From: Plantibacter auratus
Lineage (GTDB): Bacteria > Actinomycetota > Actinomycetes > Actinomycetales > Microbacteriaceae
NCBI RefSeq assembly: GCF_050587365.1
Contig: NZ_JBOBFV010000001.1
Coordinates: 868,001-932,000 of the forward strand
Direction: 5' to 3'
Length of the DNA: 64,000 nt
Part shown: positions 40,699-49,154 of the stretch, one piece after another
Position numbering within the stretch: the stretch's first letter is position 1
Layout: every line of letters starts with the position of its first letter
Translations under genes and position numbers: made by a program
Notes under the pieces: model-generated
The model's input: only the letters and a program-made list of their open reading frames with translations
The model's database searches: none
What the model was told of the DNA's origin: nothing

Positions 40699-41682
40699 AT
40701 GATCGGGTTCATTGCACGGCGGTTGGTCAACTACCTGTTCCTCTCCGCCATCGCCACCATGCTGGGCTACGTGCTCGTGAGCATGACGCTCCAGCCCTCG
40801 GCCCGGTTCCTCGGGAAGAACCCGCCCATCCCGCAGTCCTCGATCGACGCGGCGCTCGACAAGATGGGCGTCAACCCGAAGGTGCCGCTGCTCGAACGCC
40901 TCTGGGACTGGGTCACCCAGCTCGTGACCACCGGGTCCCTCGGCGTCAGCACCCGCGGCACCCAGGTCACGGCCGACATCTTCGAGCGCTCGGGCACGAG
41001 CCTCCGACTCCTCGTCATCGGCACCATCCTGGGCGCGGTCATCGGCGTCGCCCTCGGCGTCTGGGGCGCCGTCCGGCAGTACCGGGCCAGCGACCAGATC
41101 ATCACCTACGCCTCGTTCACGATCCTCGCGATGCCCGTCTTCGTCATCGGCGTCGTGCTCATGATCCTCGCGACGTCGCTCAACCAGGCGGTCGGCACGA
41201 ACGTCATCAACTTCACCGGCGAGTACACCGCCGGCCTACAGGGCGGGTTCTGGACACAGTTCGGCGACCGGGCGATGCATCTGCTGCTGCCCACCATCAC
41301 CCTCACCGTCGGCGCCGTCGCCTCGTACTCGCGGTACCAGCGCAGCGCCATGCTCGACGTGATGAGCGCCGACTACATCCGGACCGCCCGCTCGAAGGGC
41401 CGGACCCGCGGCTCCGCGATCATCCGACACGGCGTCCGCGTCGCGCTCATCCCGATGTCGACGTTCTTCGCCTACTCCTTCGGGCTCATCCTCACCGGCG
41501 CGAGTGTGACGGAGAACGTCTTCAGCTGGCACGGCATGGGCGAGTACCTCCTCACGAGCGTCTCGAACTCGGACATCAACGCCGCCGCCGGAACGATCCT
41601 CTTCACCTCCATCCTCGTCCTGATCGCCGGAACCCTCTCCGACGTGATCTATGCGGCGCTCGACCCGAGAGTGCGGGTGTAA
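40699..41682 (+). CDS. Oligopeptide ABC transporter permease (DppB type), system 1
   Basis: 327 residues from the ATG at 40699 (AAGG eight bases upstream); the open frame upstream is promoter region. Six membrane helices and the EAA-like loop (YIRTARSKGRTRGSAIIRHGVR, shown here only in part as RTARSKG) that contacts the ATPase are clear. A long periplasmic-side loop after helix 1 is typical of DppB. The gene starts the plus-strand operon with the DppC-type permease and fused ATPase; the stop and next start are four bases apart. Confidence 0.9.
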   Translation: MIGFIARRLVNYLFLSAIATMLGYVLVSMTLQPSARFLGKNPPIPQSSIDAALDKMGVNPKVPLLERLWDWVTQLVTTGSLGVSTRGTQVTADIFERSGTSLRLLVIGTILGAVIGVALGVWGAVRQYRASDQIITYASFTILAMPVFVIGVVLMILATSLNQAVGTNVINFTGEYTAGLQGGFWTQFGDRAMHLLLPTITLTVGAVASYSRYQRSAMLDVMSADYIRTARSKGRTRGSAIIRHGVRVALIPMSTFFAYSFGLILTGASVTENVFSWHGMGEYLLTSVSNSDINAAAGTILFTSILVLIAGTLSDVIYAALDPRVRV

Positions 41683-41686
41683 CGAC

Positions 41687-42610
41687 ATGGCACTGACCGA
41701 CCCATCGACCCTCACCGTCGGCGAACCCGAGACGATGCGGGATGCACCAAAGCGGCCGCAGTCCCGCGGACGCACGATCCTCCGGAAGGTGCTCGCCACG
41801 AAGCGCGCCCGCATCGGTGGAGGCGTCCTCCTCTTCATCATCCTCTGGGCCTTCATCGGCCCGCTGCTCTCCCCCTGGTCCTTCACCGACCAGGACGGCC
41901 TCGCCTTCAGCCAGCCGCCCTCGCTGTCGCACTGGTTCGGCACGAACAACATCGGCCAGGACGTGTACGCGCAGACCCTCGTCGGTCTGCAGAAGTCCAT
42001 CGTCATCGGCCTGATCGTCGGCCCGGGGGCGGCGATCATCGCCGGACTCGTCGGGGCCATCGCCGGTTACGTCGGCGGTGTCTGGGACAAGGCGATCGTC
42101 TGGCTCATCGACCTGCTCCTCGTCATCCCCGGCTTCTTCCTCCTCGTGCTCCTCAGCCCGGCGTTCAAGTCGCTCTCCTGGCTCGCCCTCGTCGTCTTCC
42201 TCGTCCTGTTCGGCTGGATGGTGCTCGCCCGCGTCATCCGCGGGCAGACGATGTCGCTCCGCGAACGCGAGTACGTCAAGGCCGCGCGCTTCATGGGCGT
42301 CCCCGGGTTCACGATCATCCGTCGGCACATCATCCCGAACGTCGCGAGCCTCCTCATCATCGACGCGACGCTCGGCATCGGCGCGGCGATCCTGTCGGAG
42401 ACGACGCTGAGCTTCTTCGGCTTCGGCGTCCAGGCGCCCGACGTCTCGCTCGGTACTCTCCTCGCCGCCGGTGCGAGTGCGGCCGTGACGCGGCCCTGGC
42501 TGTTCGTCTTCCCGGCAGCGATCCTCGTCATCACCGTGCTCGCCTCGAGCCTCCTCGGCGACGCCCTCCGCGACGCCATCGACCCGACCTCAGGAGCCAA
42601 CCGTGACTGA
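41687..42610 (+). CDS. Oligopeptide ABC transporter permease (DppC type), system 1
   Basis: 307 residues from the ATG at 41687, four bases after the DppB-type stop. The N-terminal cytoplasmic segment (about 40 residues) is followed by six helices. The EAA loop (REYVKAARFMGVPG) is well kept, and the LSPAF and FFGFGVQAPD segments fit the DppC family. It forms the heterodimeric channel with the preceding permease. The stop overlaps the ATPase GTG by eight bases. Confidence 0.9.
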   Translation: MALTDPSTLTVGEPETMRDAPKRPQSRGRTILRKVLATKRARIGGGVLLFIILWAFIGPLLSPWSFTDQDGLAFSQPPSLSHWFGTNNIGQDVYAQTLVGLQKSIVIGLIVGPGAAIIAGLVGAIAGYVGGVWDKAIVWLIDLLLVIPGFFLLVLLSPAFKSLSWLALVVFLVLFGWMVLARVIRGQTMSLREREYVKAARFMGVPGFTIIRRHIIPNVASLLIIDATLGIGAAILSETTLSFFGFGVQAPDVSLGTLLAAGASAAVTRPWLFVFPAAILVITVLASSLLGDALRDAIDPTSGANRD

Positions 42611-44708
42611 CCCCCAGGCGACCGCGCCGCTCCTCAAGGTCGACGACCTCAGCGTCACCTTCCCCAACGCCGGCACGCCGGTGCACGCCGTCCGCGGTGT
42701 CTCCTACGAGGTGCGGCGAGGCGAGTTCCTCGGCATCGTCGGCGAGTCGGGCTCCGGTAAGAGCGTCTCCTCGATGGCCGTCATGGGGCTGCTCCCGACC
42801 AATGCGCAGGTGAGCGGCAGCATCCGCTACGACGGCGTCGAGCTGCTCGGCCAGTCTGACAAGGAACTGTCGAAGATCCGCGGGCGCGACATCGCCATGA
42901 TCTTCCAGGATCCGCTCTCGGCCCTCACGCCCGTCTACACGATCGGTCAGCAGATCGCCGAGGGCCTCCGTCTCCACGACTCCGCGCTCTCGCAGCGCGC
43001 CGCCGAGACCCGGGCCGTCGAACTCCTGAAGATCGTCGGCATCCCGAACGCGGAGCGGCGTGCCAGGTCGTTCCCGCACGAATTCTCCGGTGGCATGCGT
43101 CAGCGGGCCATGATCGCGATCGCCATCGCCAACGACCCGCAGCTGATCATCGCCGACGAGCCGACCACCGCGCTCGACGTCACCATCCAGGCGCAGATCC
43201 TCGAGGTGCTCCAGAAGGCGAAGGACATCACCGGCGCCGCCGTGGTGCTCATCACGCACGACCTCGGTGTCGTCGCCGGCAACGCCGACCGGGTGGCCGT
43301 GATGTACGCGGGTCGGATCGTCGAGACGGCACCCGTCGTCCCATTGTTCCGCGAACCCCTCATGCCGTACACGATCGGTCTGCTGCGCTCCATGCCGAAC
43401 ATGGCCGCGAACCAGCAGGAGCGACTCGTCCCGCTCGAGGGACGCCCACCGCTGTTGACGACCGTGCCGACCGGCTGCCCCTTCGCCCCGCGCTGCCCGA
43501 TCGCCGTGGCCGCCTGCCTCGAGGGTGAACCGGCGCTGCTCCCCGTCCTCGACGGTCCCGTCGAGGACCCGACGACCTCGGTCGACCACACCGCGGCGTG
43601 CATCCGCGCCGGCGAGATCGCCGACGGGTCGCTGCGCCGCCCGGAGATCTTCCCTCGGCCGGACGAGGTACCGGAGGAGCTCGTCGCCGAGGTCGCTCCG
43701 GAGACCGTCCTCGACGTCCGCGACCTGACCCGCGCCTTCCCGCTCACGAAGGGCGTCGTGTTCCGTCGCAACATCGGCACCGTCCGCGCGGTCGACGGGG
43801 TCTCGTTCAGCGTCCAGCGCGGACGCACCCTCGGCCTCGTCGGGGAGTCCGGCTGCGGGAAGACGACGACGATCATGGAGATCCTCGAACTCGCCAGGAC
43901 GCAGGGCGGCAGCATCCACGTGAACGGGGTCGACACCGCGACGCTGTCGAAGCCCGACCGCCGGAAGCTGCGCAGCGACATCCAGGTGGTGTTCCAGGAC
44001 CCGATGGCCTCGCTCGATCCGCGCATGACGATCGAGGACATCATCGGCGAACCGTTGACCGTCCACGGGGTCTCCCCCACCGAGATCCGCTCCCGCGTCG
44101 GTGCCATGCTCGAACTCGTCGGCCTGGAACCGTCCTTCGCCGGCCGGTACCCGCACGAGTTCTCGGGTGGCCAGCGACAGCGCATCGGCATCGCCCGGGC
44201 GCTCGTCGTCGAACCGAAGATCCTCGTGCTCGACGAGCCGGTCTCCGCGCTCGACGTCTCCGTCCAGGCCGGCGTCATCAACCTGCTCGAAGACCTCAAG
44301 CAGCGGCTCGGACTCTCGTACCTGTTCGTCGCCCACGACCTCGCCGTCGTCCGGCACATCGCCGACGACGTGGCGGTCATGTACCTCGGGCGCATCGTCG
44401 AGTACGGACCCAGCGCCACGATCTTCGACGACCCGAAGCACCCGTACACGCAGGCGCTCCTCTCCGCGGTGCCGGTCCCGGACCCCGAGATCGAACGCAG
44501 CCGGCAGCGCATCCTGCTGAACGGCGACCTCCCCTCCCCCAGCGACGACCGGGTCGGCTGCAGTTTCCGGAGCCGCTGCCCGCTGTTCCAGCTGCTGCCG
44601 GCGGAGAAGCAGGCGGTCTGCGAACGCGACGATCCGCGAGAGCGCCCCGTCGACGGACGGCTCGTGGCGTGTCACCATGCGGAGAGCGACCGGCTCGTCA
44701 CCGCCTGA
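42603..44708 (+). CDS. Fused double ATPase of oligopeptide ABC transporter (DppD-DppF), system 1
   Basis: 701 residues. Two complete nucleotide-binding domains: the first has Walker A GESGSGKS (about residue 40), signature FSGGMRQR and IIADEPTTALD; the second has GESGCGKT (about 417), FSGGQRQR and LVLDEPVSALD. Each is followed by an oligopeptide C-terminal region with Cys-rich elements (CPFAPRCPIA and CSFRSRCPLF) that may bind an iron-sulfur cluster or zinc. It energises peptide uptake. A GTG start overlaps the permease gene. In most bacteria these two ATPases are separate genes. Confidence 0.92.
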   Translation: MTDPQATAPLLKVDDLSVTFPNAGTPVHAVRGVSYEVRRGEFLGIVGESGSGKSVSSMAVMGLLPTNAQVSGSIRYDGVELLGQSDKELSKIRGRDIAMIFQDPLSALTPVYTIGQQIAEGLRLHDSALSQRAAETRAVELLKIVGIPNAERRARSFPHEFSGGMRQRAMIAIAIANDPQLIIADEPTTALDVTIQAQILEVLQKAKDITGAAVVLITHDLGVVAGNADRVAVMYAGRIVETAPVVPLFREPLMPYTIGLLRSMPNMAANQQERLVPLEGRPPLLTTVPTGCPFAPRCPIAVAACLEGEPALLPVLDGPVEDPTTSVDHTAACIRAGEIADGSLRRPEIFPRPDEVPEELVAEVAPETVLDVRDLTRAFPLTKGVVFRRNIGTVRAVDGVSFSVQRGRTLGLVGESGCGKTTTIMEILELARTQGGSIHVNGVDTATLSKPDRRKLRSDIQVVFQDPMASLDPRMTIEDIIGEPLTVHGVSPTEIRSRVGAMLELVGLEPSFAGRYPHEFSGGQRQRIGIARALVVEPKILVLDEPVSALDVSVQAGVINLLEDLKQRLGLSYLFVAHDLAVVRHIADDVAVMYLGRIVEYGPSATIFDDPKHPYTQALLSAVPVPDPEIERSRQRILLNGDLPSPSDDRVGCSFRSRCPLFQLLPAEKQAVCERDDPRERPVDGRLVACHHAESDRLVTA

Positions 44709-44746
44709 TCGAGCCGTGCGGCCCCGCGGGTCGGCGGCCTGGAAGG

Positions 44747-45373
44747 ATGGTGGACGTGAACGAAGCGACGAACGCCGGCAATCGGACCACTCTGCGGAGC
44801 ACGAGCGGCTTCTGGATCCTCGGGGTCACCGCCCTGCTCATGGTCTTCTTCATCATCGACGCCGTCGGCCGCGGGGCCTGGGACTTCGCGGTCCAGGCGC
44901 TCCCGTGGGAGCTCCTCGTCGTGTGGCTGGTCTACCTCGTCCTCGTCCGCCCCTGCATCGTCATCGAGCCGTCGCAGCTGACCATCGTGAACGTGGGGCG
45001 TCTCCACGACATCCCGTGGTCGCGCATGGAGGAGGCGACCAGCCGCTACCAGCTCACGGTGCTCCTCCGCGACGGTCGGAAGATCACGAGCTGGGGCGCG
45101 CCGAGCGCCGGTCTCGACCGCCCGTCGATGATCGGCGGACGCGCCGGACGACGCGGGGTCGACCACCAGGACCGCGCGGCGGGTGTCCGCCGACCCGGCC
45201 GCGCCGGCAACGAGGGTCCGACGGCCGTCGACCTCATCGACCGTGCGCACGAACGCTGGGGTCGGATCGACCCGAAGGACGACCGCCTCGCCACCTCGCG
45301 CTGGGACGTCGTCGCCCTCGGCGTCACGGCCGCACTCGTCCTCTGGGGCGTCGCCTCGGCGCTCCTCGGCTAG
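44747..45373 (+). CDS. PH-domain (bPH_6-like) membrane protein
   Basis: 208 residues if started at ATG 44747; GTG 44756 is equally possible because an AAGGAT hexamer ends seven bases before it, which would be leaderless. Two N-terminal membrane segments (about 22-42 and 50-70) are followed by a bacterial PH-like domain (CIVIEPSQLTIVNVGRLHDIPWSRMEE, recognised by the VIEPSQLTIVNVG core). A third membrane segment lies at the C-terminus (about 190-207). Widespread in Microbacteriaceae with no assigned role. It lies between the two oligopeptide transporters and converges with the second. Confidence 0.75.
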   Translation: MVDVNEATNAGNRTTLRSTSGFWILGVTALLMVFFIIDAVGRGAWDFAVQALPWELLVVWLVYLVLVRPCIVIEPSQLTIVNVGRLHDIPWSRMEEATSRYQLTVLLRDGRKITSWGAPSAGLDRPSMIGGRAGRRGVDHQDRAAGVRRPGRAGNEGPTAVDLIDRAHERWGRIDPKDDRLATSRWDVVALGVTAALVLWGVASALLG

Positions 45374-45399
45374 CGACCGGCGGACGCCTCCCGCAACGC

Positions 45400-45441
45400 C
45401 GAAGGGCGGTGCCACGGATCACTCCGCGGCACCGCCCTTCG
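45400..45441. terminator. Bidirectional terminator hairpin
   Basis: A perfect 14-bp stem (CGAAGGGCGGTGCC at 45400-45413 with 45428-45441) and 14-nt loop between the convergent PH-domain and ATPase genes. Confidence 0.8.
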
Positions 45442-45455
45442 ACGTGGTGCGCCGG

Positions 45456-47180
45456 TTACAGCGCGAGCTCGATCCCGGCGCCGGGGATGGCGTCGAGGAG
45501 TTCGCGCGTGTACTGCTGCTTCGGGTTCTCGAAGACGTCGTCCGTGGTCGACGCCTCCACGATCTTCCCCTTCTGCATGACCGCGACGTTGTCGGCGATC
45601 ACGCGCACGACCGCGAGGTCGTGGGTGATGAAGAGGTACGTCAGCTGCAGCTCCGACTGGAGGTCGGCGAGCAACTGCAGGATCTGCGCCTGGACGAGGA
45701 CGTCGAGCGCGGACACCGCCTCGTCGAGGACGACGATCTCAGGCTTCAACGCGAGTGCGCGAGCGATCGCGATGCGCTGACGCTGTCCACCGGAGAGTTC
45801 GTTCGGGTACCGGGTCGCGACCGCCTGCGGCAGCGAGACCTGGTCGAGGAGCTCCAGCACGCGAGCACGGCGGGAGGCCTTGTCGCCCACCTTGTGCGTG
45901 ACGAGCGGTTCAGCGATCGTGTTGCCGATGTTCCGCAGCGGGTCGAGAGAACCGTAGGGGTCCTGGAAGACCGGCTGCATCTTCCGGCGCAGCGCGAGGA
46001 GGCCCTTGCGATCGAGCCCCTCCATCGCCTTGCCACCGATGCGGATCTGGCCGGACGTCGGCGTCTCCAGCTGCAGGAGCAGCTTCGCCACGGTCGACTT
46101 GCCGGATCCGGACTCGCCGACGAGCGCCATGGTGGTGCCCCTCGGGATCTCGAACGAGACGCCGTCGACGGCCTTGAGCTCCCGCTCAGCCGCCTTCTGG
46201 CCACGGATGTTGTAGACCTTCTCGAGGTCCTTGACCACGATCGCGGCTTCCGCGTCCGGCTGGGCAGCCTGCGCCGCAGCGCGGTGCTCGGCGGCGACGA
46301 TGAGGTCGATGCCCTCGGAGCCGGCGGGAGCCTCGTGGTCGAGGGTCTCGAGCGATCCGGTCGCCGACTGGATGCGACGCGACGCCAGGCTCGGCGCCGC
46401 TGCGACGAGCCGCTTCGTGTACGGGTGCACCGGGTTCTGCAGGATCTCGACCGACGGACCGGCCTCGACGATCTGCCCCTTGTACATGACGATGAGCTTC
46501 TCAGCGCGCTCGGCGGCGAGGCCGAGGTCGTGCGTGATGAAGAGCAGCGCCGTGCCGCTGTCGCGGGTCAGGCTCTCGAGGTGGTCGAGGATCTTCCGCT
46601 GGACCGTGACGTCGAGCGCCGACGTCGGCTCGTCCGCGATGAGCAGCTTCGGGCTCGACGACAGACCGATACCGATGAGCACGCGCTGACGCATGCCGCC
46701 GGAGAACTGGTGCGGGAACTGCTTCAGGCGACGGTCGGCGTCGGAGAGGCCTGCCTGCTGGAGCACCTCGATCGCCTTGGCACGGACGGCCTTCTTGCCG
46801 TGGGCGATGCCGTTGGCACGGATGGCCTCCTCGACCTGGAAGCCGATGTTCCACACCGGGTTCAGGTTGGACATCGGGTCCTGCGGCACGAAACCGATCA
46901 GGCGTCCGCGGACGTCCTCGATCTCGTTGCGGGAGAGCTTCGAGAGGTCGCGCCCCTCGAAGAGGATCTCGCCCCCGCTGATCTTGCCGGTACCGGGCAG
47001 GAGGTTGATGATCGCGTGCGCGGTCGTCGACTTCCCGGATCCGGACTCACCGACGATCGCGACGGTCTCCCCGGGCATCATGGTGAATCCGGTCTTGCGG
47101 ATGGCCTGGACCGTCCCGCTCTGGGTACGGAAGGTGACCTCGAGGTCCTTGACCTCGAGCAGCGGCTGCTGGGTGTTCAT
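45456..47180 (-). CDS. Fused double ATPase of oligopeptide ABC transporter, system 2
   Basis: 574 residues from the ATG at 47180 (MNTQQPLLEVKDLEVTF); a TTG at 47195 overlapping the permease stop is an alternative start. Both nucleotide-binding domains are intact: GESGSGKS twice (about residues 37 and 354), signatures FSGGMRQR and LSGGQRQR, Walker B LLIADEPTSALD and IVVLDEAVSALD. The second Walker B region has Ala where Pro is usual (DEAVSALD). Compared with system 1 it is shorter because the Cys-rich oligopeptide extensions are missing or reduced. It is the last gene of the minus-strand transporter operon. Confidence 0.9.
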   Translation of the reverse strand: MNTQQPLLEVKDLEVTFRTQSGTVQAIRKTGFTMMPGETVAIVGESGSGKSTTAHAIINLLPGTGKISGGEILFEGRDLSKLSRNEIEDVRGRLIGFVPQDPMSNLNPVWNIGFQVEEAIRANGIAHGKKAVRAKAIEVLQQAGLSDADRRLKQFPHQFSGGMRQRVLIGIGLSSSPKLLIADEPTSALDVTVQRKILDHLESLTRDSGTALLFITHDLGLAAERAEKLIVMYKGQIVEAGPSVEILQNPVHPYTKRLVAAAPSLASRRIQSATGSLETLDHEAPAGSEGIDLIVAAEHRAAAQAAQPDAEAAIVVKDLEKVYNIRGQKAAERELKAVDGVSFEIPRGTTMALVGESGSGKSTVAKLLLQLETPTSGQIRIGGKAMEGLDRKGLLALRRKMQPVFQDPYGSLDPLRNIGNTIAEPLVTHKVGDKASRRARVLELLDQVSLPQAVATRYPNELSGGQRQRIAIARALALKPEIVVLDEAVSALDVLVQAQILQLLADLQSELQLTYLFITHDLAVVRVIADNVAVMQKGKIVEASTTDDVFENPKQQYTRELLDAIPGAGIELAL

Positions 47181-47191
47181 CTGGCTCGCGT

Positions 47192-48160
47192 TCAACGCAG
47201 GGCCCTCGCCTTCGGGTCGAGCGCGTCTCGCAGGACTTCGCCCATCATGATGAAGCTGAGCACGGTGAGCGACAGCGCGATCGACGGGTAGATCAGCACC
47301 TGCGGCGCCGTGCGGAGGTCACGCTGCGCCTGGCTGATGTCGTTGCCCCAGGACATGGTCTCGCTTCCGAGCCCCACGCCGAGGAAGGACAGCGTCGCCT
47401 CGGCGACGATCGCGGACGCCAGCGAGATCGTGATGACGACGATCACCGGTGGGATCGCGTTCGGCAGCACGTGGCGCAGGAGGATCTTGAAGCGGGAGAC
47501 ACCCAGCGCGATGGACGCTTGGACGTAGTCCGCGTTCTTGACCCTGAGCACCTCCGCTCGAAGCACTCGGGCGACTGATGGCCAGGCGAACAGACCGATC
47601 GCCAAGGAGATCGTCCACACGCTCCGGTACTTCGCGAGCACCGACATGACGACGACGGCCGCGAGGATGTACGGGATGGAGAAGAAGATGTCGCCGATGC
47701 GGGACAGCACCGAGTCGACCCAACCGCCGTAGAAGCCGGCGAACGCGCCGAACACGATGCCGAGCGTGGCGGTGATCAACGTCACGATGAGACCGACGGA
47801 CAGCGACGTGGAGGTCCCGTAGATGACCCGCGCGAAGATGTCGCAGCCCTGCTTCGTGAACCCGAGGATGTGGCCGGCCTCAGGCCCGCCGTTGCTGTTC
47901 TCGAGGAAGCACTGGTTGTTCGGGGGCGTCTGCGTGAAGAGGAAGGGGAACAGGCCCACGACCACGACGAGCAGGATGAGGACGGACGAGATCCAGAACA
48001 TGGGACGACGGCGCATGAACGCCCAGGCGTCGGTCCAGAGGTTGCTGACCTTCTCGTCGACCTTGACGGCGTCGATGACCGCGAGGGGGGTCTCTTCGAG
48101 CGGCGCGACGAAGTGATTCGGGGATCGCTTGATCGTCGGCTCCTGATCATTACTTGACAT
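47192..48160 (-). CDS. Oligopeptide ABC transporter permease (DppC type), system 2
   Basis: 322 residues from ATG. A polar N-terminal tail (about 45 residues) precedes six membrane helices. The loop after helix 1 has two Cys (NNQCFLENSN and KQGCDIF), possibly a disulfide outside. The EAA loop (NADYVQASIALGVSRFK) is clear and FLGVGLGSETMSWG fits the family. The start overlaps the stop of the DppB-type gene by 11 bases, indicating coupled translation; its own stop abuts the ATPase start. Confidence 0.9.
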   Translation of the reverse strand: MSSNDQEPTIKRSPNHFVAPLEETPLAVIDAVKVDEKVSNLWTDAWAFMRRRPMFWISSVLILLVVVVGLFPFLFTQTPPNNQCFLENSNGGPEAGHILGFTKQGCDIFARVIYGTSTSLSVGLIVTLITATLGIVFGAFAGFYGGWVDSVLSRIGDIFFSIPYILAAVVVMSVLAKYRSVWTISLAIGLFAWPSVARVLRAEVLRVKNADYVQASIALGVSRFKILLRHVLPNAIPPVIVVITISLASAIVAEATLSFLGVGLGSETMSWGNDISQAQRDLRTAPQVLIYPSIALSLTVLSFIMMGEVLRDALDPKARALR

Positions 48161-49079
48161 AGCGGATCCTTGGGTCGAGCACGGCGTAGAAGAGGTCGAT
48201 GACGAGGTTGATGATGAGGTAGAACAACACCATCACCGTCACGAAGGACACCACGGTCGGGCCTTCTCCTCGGAGGATGGCCTGGTAGAGCGTGCGACCG
48301 ACACCGGGGACGTTGAAGATGCCCTCGGTCACCGTGGCGCCGACGATCAGCACACCGAAGTCCACCGCGAGGTAGGTCACGACCGGGATCAGCGAGTTGC
48401 GCAGGATGTGCACGGGGATGACCCGGCGACGGCTCAGGCCCTTCGAGTACGCCGTACGGACGAAGTCGAGCGACTGCGTCTCGATGACCGAGGACCGGGT
48501 CAACCGCACGATCTGCGCGAAGCTGATGGTGGCGAGGACCAGTGCGGGGAGTAGGAGGTCTTGTATCGGCGCGCCCGGGCCGACCGTCGGTCTGAACCAC
48601 CCGAGCTGGATCCCGAACACGTACTGCGCGACGAACGCGATGACGAAGACGGGGAGCGAGATGAGGATCAGGCTGACCACGAGGAACGAGGCGTCGAAGA
48701 TGCCGCCCTTGCGGATGCCGGAGATGAGACCGATCGTGATGCCGGCGACCATCTCGAAGAAGACGGCGATGACGGCGAGCCGCAGCGTGACCGGGAAGGC
48801 CTGCGCGAGGATCTCGCTGACCGGCTGCCCGGAGAAGGACGTTCCGAGGTCGCCGGTGAAGATGCCGCCGAGGTACAGGAAGTACTGCACGATGAACGGC
48901 TTGTCGAGGTTGTACTCGGCGTTGAGTTGAGCGATCTGCGCGGCGCTCGGCGTCTTGTCGCCGAACAATGCGAGCACGGGATCACCGGGCAACGCGAAGA
49001 CCATGAAATAGATGAGGAAGGTCGTGCCGAGCAGTACGGGGATAGCCTGCAGGACACGACGAAGAATGTAACCGCCCAT
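48150..49079 (-). CDS. Oligopeptide ABC transporter permease (DppB type), system 2
   Basis: 309 residues beginning MGGYILRRVLQAIPVLLGTT, a canonical DppB start. Six membrane helices; the EAA loop is LDFVRTAYSKGLSRRRV, and the C-terminus DPRIRYVK is typical. It follows the binding-protein gene after a 75-base spacer that contains a stem-loop, so its expression may be lower than that of the binding protein. It overlaps the DppC-type gene by 11 bases. Confidence 0.92.
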   Translation of the reverse strand: MGGYILRRVLQAIPVLLGTTFLIYFMVFALPGDPVLALFGDKTPSAAQIAQLNAEYNLDKPFIVQYFLYLGGIFTGDLGTSFSGQPVSEILAQAFPVTLRLAVIAVFFEMVAGITIGLISGIRKGGIFDASFLVVSLILISLPVFVIAFVAQYVFGIQLGWFRPTVGPGAPIQDLLLPALVLATISFAQIVRLTRSSVIETQSLDFVRTAYSKGLSRRRVIPVHILRNSLIPVVTYLAVDFGVLIVGATVTEGIFNVPGVGRTLYQAILRGEGPTVVSFVTVMVLFYLIINLVIDLFYAVLDPRIRYVK

Positions 49080-49103
49080 GGTGTGGGACTCCTGAACTCG
49101 TGA

Positions 49104-49140
49104 AGCTGGGTGGGCCCGGAAGAACCGGACCCACCCAGCT
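49104..49140 (-). terminator. Intercistronic stem-loop between binding protein and permease, system 2
   Basis: A 16-bp stem with one mismatch (49104-49119 with 49125-49140) and 5-nt loop lies 14 bases after the binding-protein stop and 24 bases before the permease start. It probably acts as a partial terminator or as a 3' stabiliser that raises binding-protein mRNA over that of the permeases. Confidence 0.65.
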
Positions 49141-49154
49141 ATGCCGCTACAAGA

